NCBI GenBank assembly: GCA_963699525.1
Contig: CAVOUI010000006.1
Span: forward strand, 416,009 to 480,008
Length of the DNA: 64,000 bases
From: SG8-41 sp963699525
Lineage (GTDB): Bacteria; Pseudomonadota; Gammaproteobacteria; Burkholderiales; SG8-41
Direction: 5' to 3'
Made by a program: the position numbers and the translations under genes. Below the pieces are notes generated by a model. The model saw only the letters and a program-made list of their open reading frames with translations. It was not told where the DNA came from and searched no databases. Below are positions 63,298 through 64,000 of the stretch, piece by piece; position 1 is the stretch's first letter; each line of letters opens with the position of its first letter.

Positions 63298-63456
63298 TGG
63301 ATGTGCGTAGGCGTCAGCGAGTGCCCTGCGGAAACGGAGCAGGACGACGAGGTAACCCTACTCCCGCGCGTCGTGGAGGTAAATAGCGCGGGGCGCATGA
63401 GTGCCCCCCACCTCTCGAGCTTCGCGTAGACTTCATCTCCTTAACCCCGGGAGGGC

Positions 63457-63519
63457 AAGCGCTGCTGGGACCGAGCGCCGGCGAAGACGGTGCGCGCGAT
63501 GCGCGAGGCGAAAGGCTGA
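63457..63519 (+). pseudogene. 3' fragment of a glutathione S-transferase gene
   Basis: Reads KRCWDRAPAKTVRAMREAK then Gly and stop, matching the last residues of the intact GST at 59022 (KRCWERAPAKKVRALREAK) at all but three positions. No upstream GST sequence remains, so it is a leftover of a duplicated, deleted gene. Confidence 0.75.
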
Positions 63520-63535
63520 TAGAGGGAACGTTGCC

Positions 63536-64000
63536 ATGGACACCGCAACCGAAGCTCACCGGATCACCGACATTGCAGCCCTGGAGAAGCTCTACGGCTT
63601 GCCTGCGGGTGCCTCGGTCGACAAGGAGATCGACCACCTGCACCCGCATTACCAGCGGCTGATCACGGCGTCGCCGTTCTTCGTCCTCGCCACGGGCGGC
63701 CCGGGCGGAATGGACGCATCCCCGCGCGGCGACGCGCCCGGATTCGTCGTGGTCGAAGACGCGAAGACGCTGCTGATCCCCGACCGGCGCGGCAACAACC
63801 GCGTGGACAGCCTGCGCAACATCATTGTCAATCCGCAGGTCGCGCTGCTGTTCCTGATCCCGGGCGTCAGCGAGACGCTGCGCGTCAACGGGCGAGCGGA
63901 GATCCGGACCGATCCGGCGCTGCTCGAGCGCTTCCGCGTCGACGGCAAGCCGCCGCGCTCGGTGCTCGTGGTCCACGTCGAAACCGTCTTCTTCCAGTGC
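63536..64000 (+). CDS. Pyridoxamine 5'-phosphate oxidase-fold flavin-binding protein, 3' end outside window
   Basis: From ATG 63536 the frame stays open to the window edge (155 residues). The split barrel of PNPOx-type proteins is seen: PFFVLATGGPGGMDASPRGDAPGFV, then LLIPDRRGNNRVDSLRNII and NPQVALLFLIPGVSETLRVNGRAEI. This order matches the MSMEG_1061-type subfamily of FMN-binding proteins. It probably binds FMN or F420-like flavins; the substrate is unknown. Confidence 0.85.
   Translation, partial: MDTATEAHRITDIAALEKLYGLPAGASVDKEIDHLHPHYQRLITASPFFVLATGGPGGMDASPRGDAPGFVVVEDAKTLLIPDRRGNNRVDSLRNIIVNPQVALLFLIPGVSETLRVNGRAEIRTDPALLERFRVDGKPPRSVLVVHVETVFFQC

Overview
GC-rich proteobacterial chromosome, most likely betaproteobacterial (Burkholderiales or a relative). 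The reasons are three periplasmic Bug/TctC-type binding proteins, a double-length UvrA, the MnmC bifunctional tRNA enzyme, a B12-dependent ribonucleotide reductase and a pst operon near ppx. No rRNA, tRNA, phage, insertion sequence or CRISPR array was seen. Many genes are interrupted by single-base insertions or deletions in short homopolymer runs (roughly 18 breaks in 13 genes), which suggests an error-prone assembly. I annotate those genes as whole and give each break position.

Layout. 1-970: ppx (partial). 1520-5647: arsenic island (two thioredoxin-type arsC, a decayed aquaporin, arsR, acr3, arsM). 5668-10387: pstSCAB-phoU with a Pho box and an internal terminator. 10765-14317: SWIB protein, MFS transporter, diguanylate cyclase, pdxH. 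14349-22008: surface antigen, nrdJ, rhlE, META lipoprotein, mnmC. 22089-25549: hydrolase-LuxR regulator, AraC regulator and a divergent ferritin-like gene. 25578-31272: giant uvrA carrying repeat insertions. 31439-35127: a small exported protein and a three-gene sugar-type cassette with DUF993. 35347-38933: DUF1800/DUF1501/lipoprotein set. 39006-46744: hemerythrin, Bug protein, molybdenum hydroxylase pair, hydrolase, ABC-F. 46836-56061: aromatic or organic acid module (hydroxyacid dehydrogenase, Rieske oxygenase, TAXI-TRAP transporter, amidohydrolase, two Bug proteins). 56072-64000: GNAT, VapBC-type pair, two CMD/AhpD-like genes, GST, OsmC-like gene, bicupin, LigB-type dioxygenase, GIDE/EF-hand membrane protein and a flavin-binding protein (partial).

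The most striking observation is at 58134-60242. Two redox genes on either side of a glutathione transferase, an AhpD/carboxymuconolactone-decarboxylase-like gene and an OsmC-like gene, each carry one in-frame TGA exactly where the family has a redox cysteine. In both, 20 nt after the TGA comes a perfect hairpin with a G-first three-base loop and a bulged U just below the helix. That is the layout of the bacterial SECIS element (E. coli fdhF). TGA is an ordinary stop elsewhere in the window, so these are two selenoprotein candidates side by side.

Second, uvrA holds four perfect copies of a heptamer (GAGGGAT on the + strand) that throw it out of frame. Removing exactly one copy restores the frame, as in a slippage-prone contingency locus. 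Related heptamers sit in two other variable linkers of the same gene and at 58095. A 49-bp palindromic repeat interrupts uvrA in frame and recurs at 53248.
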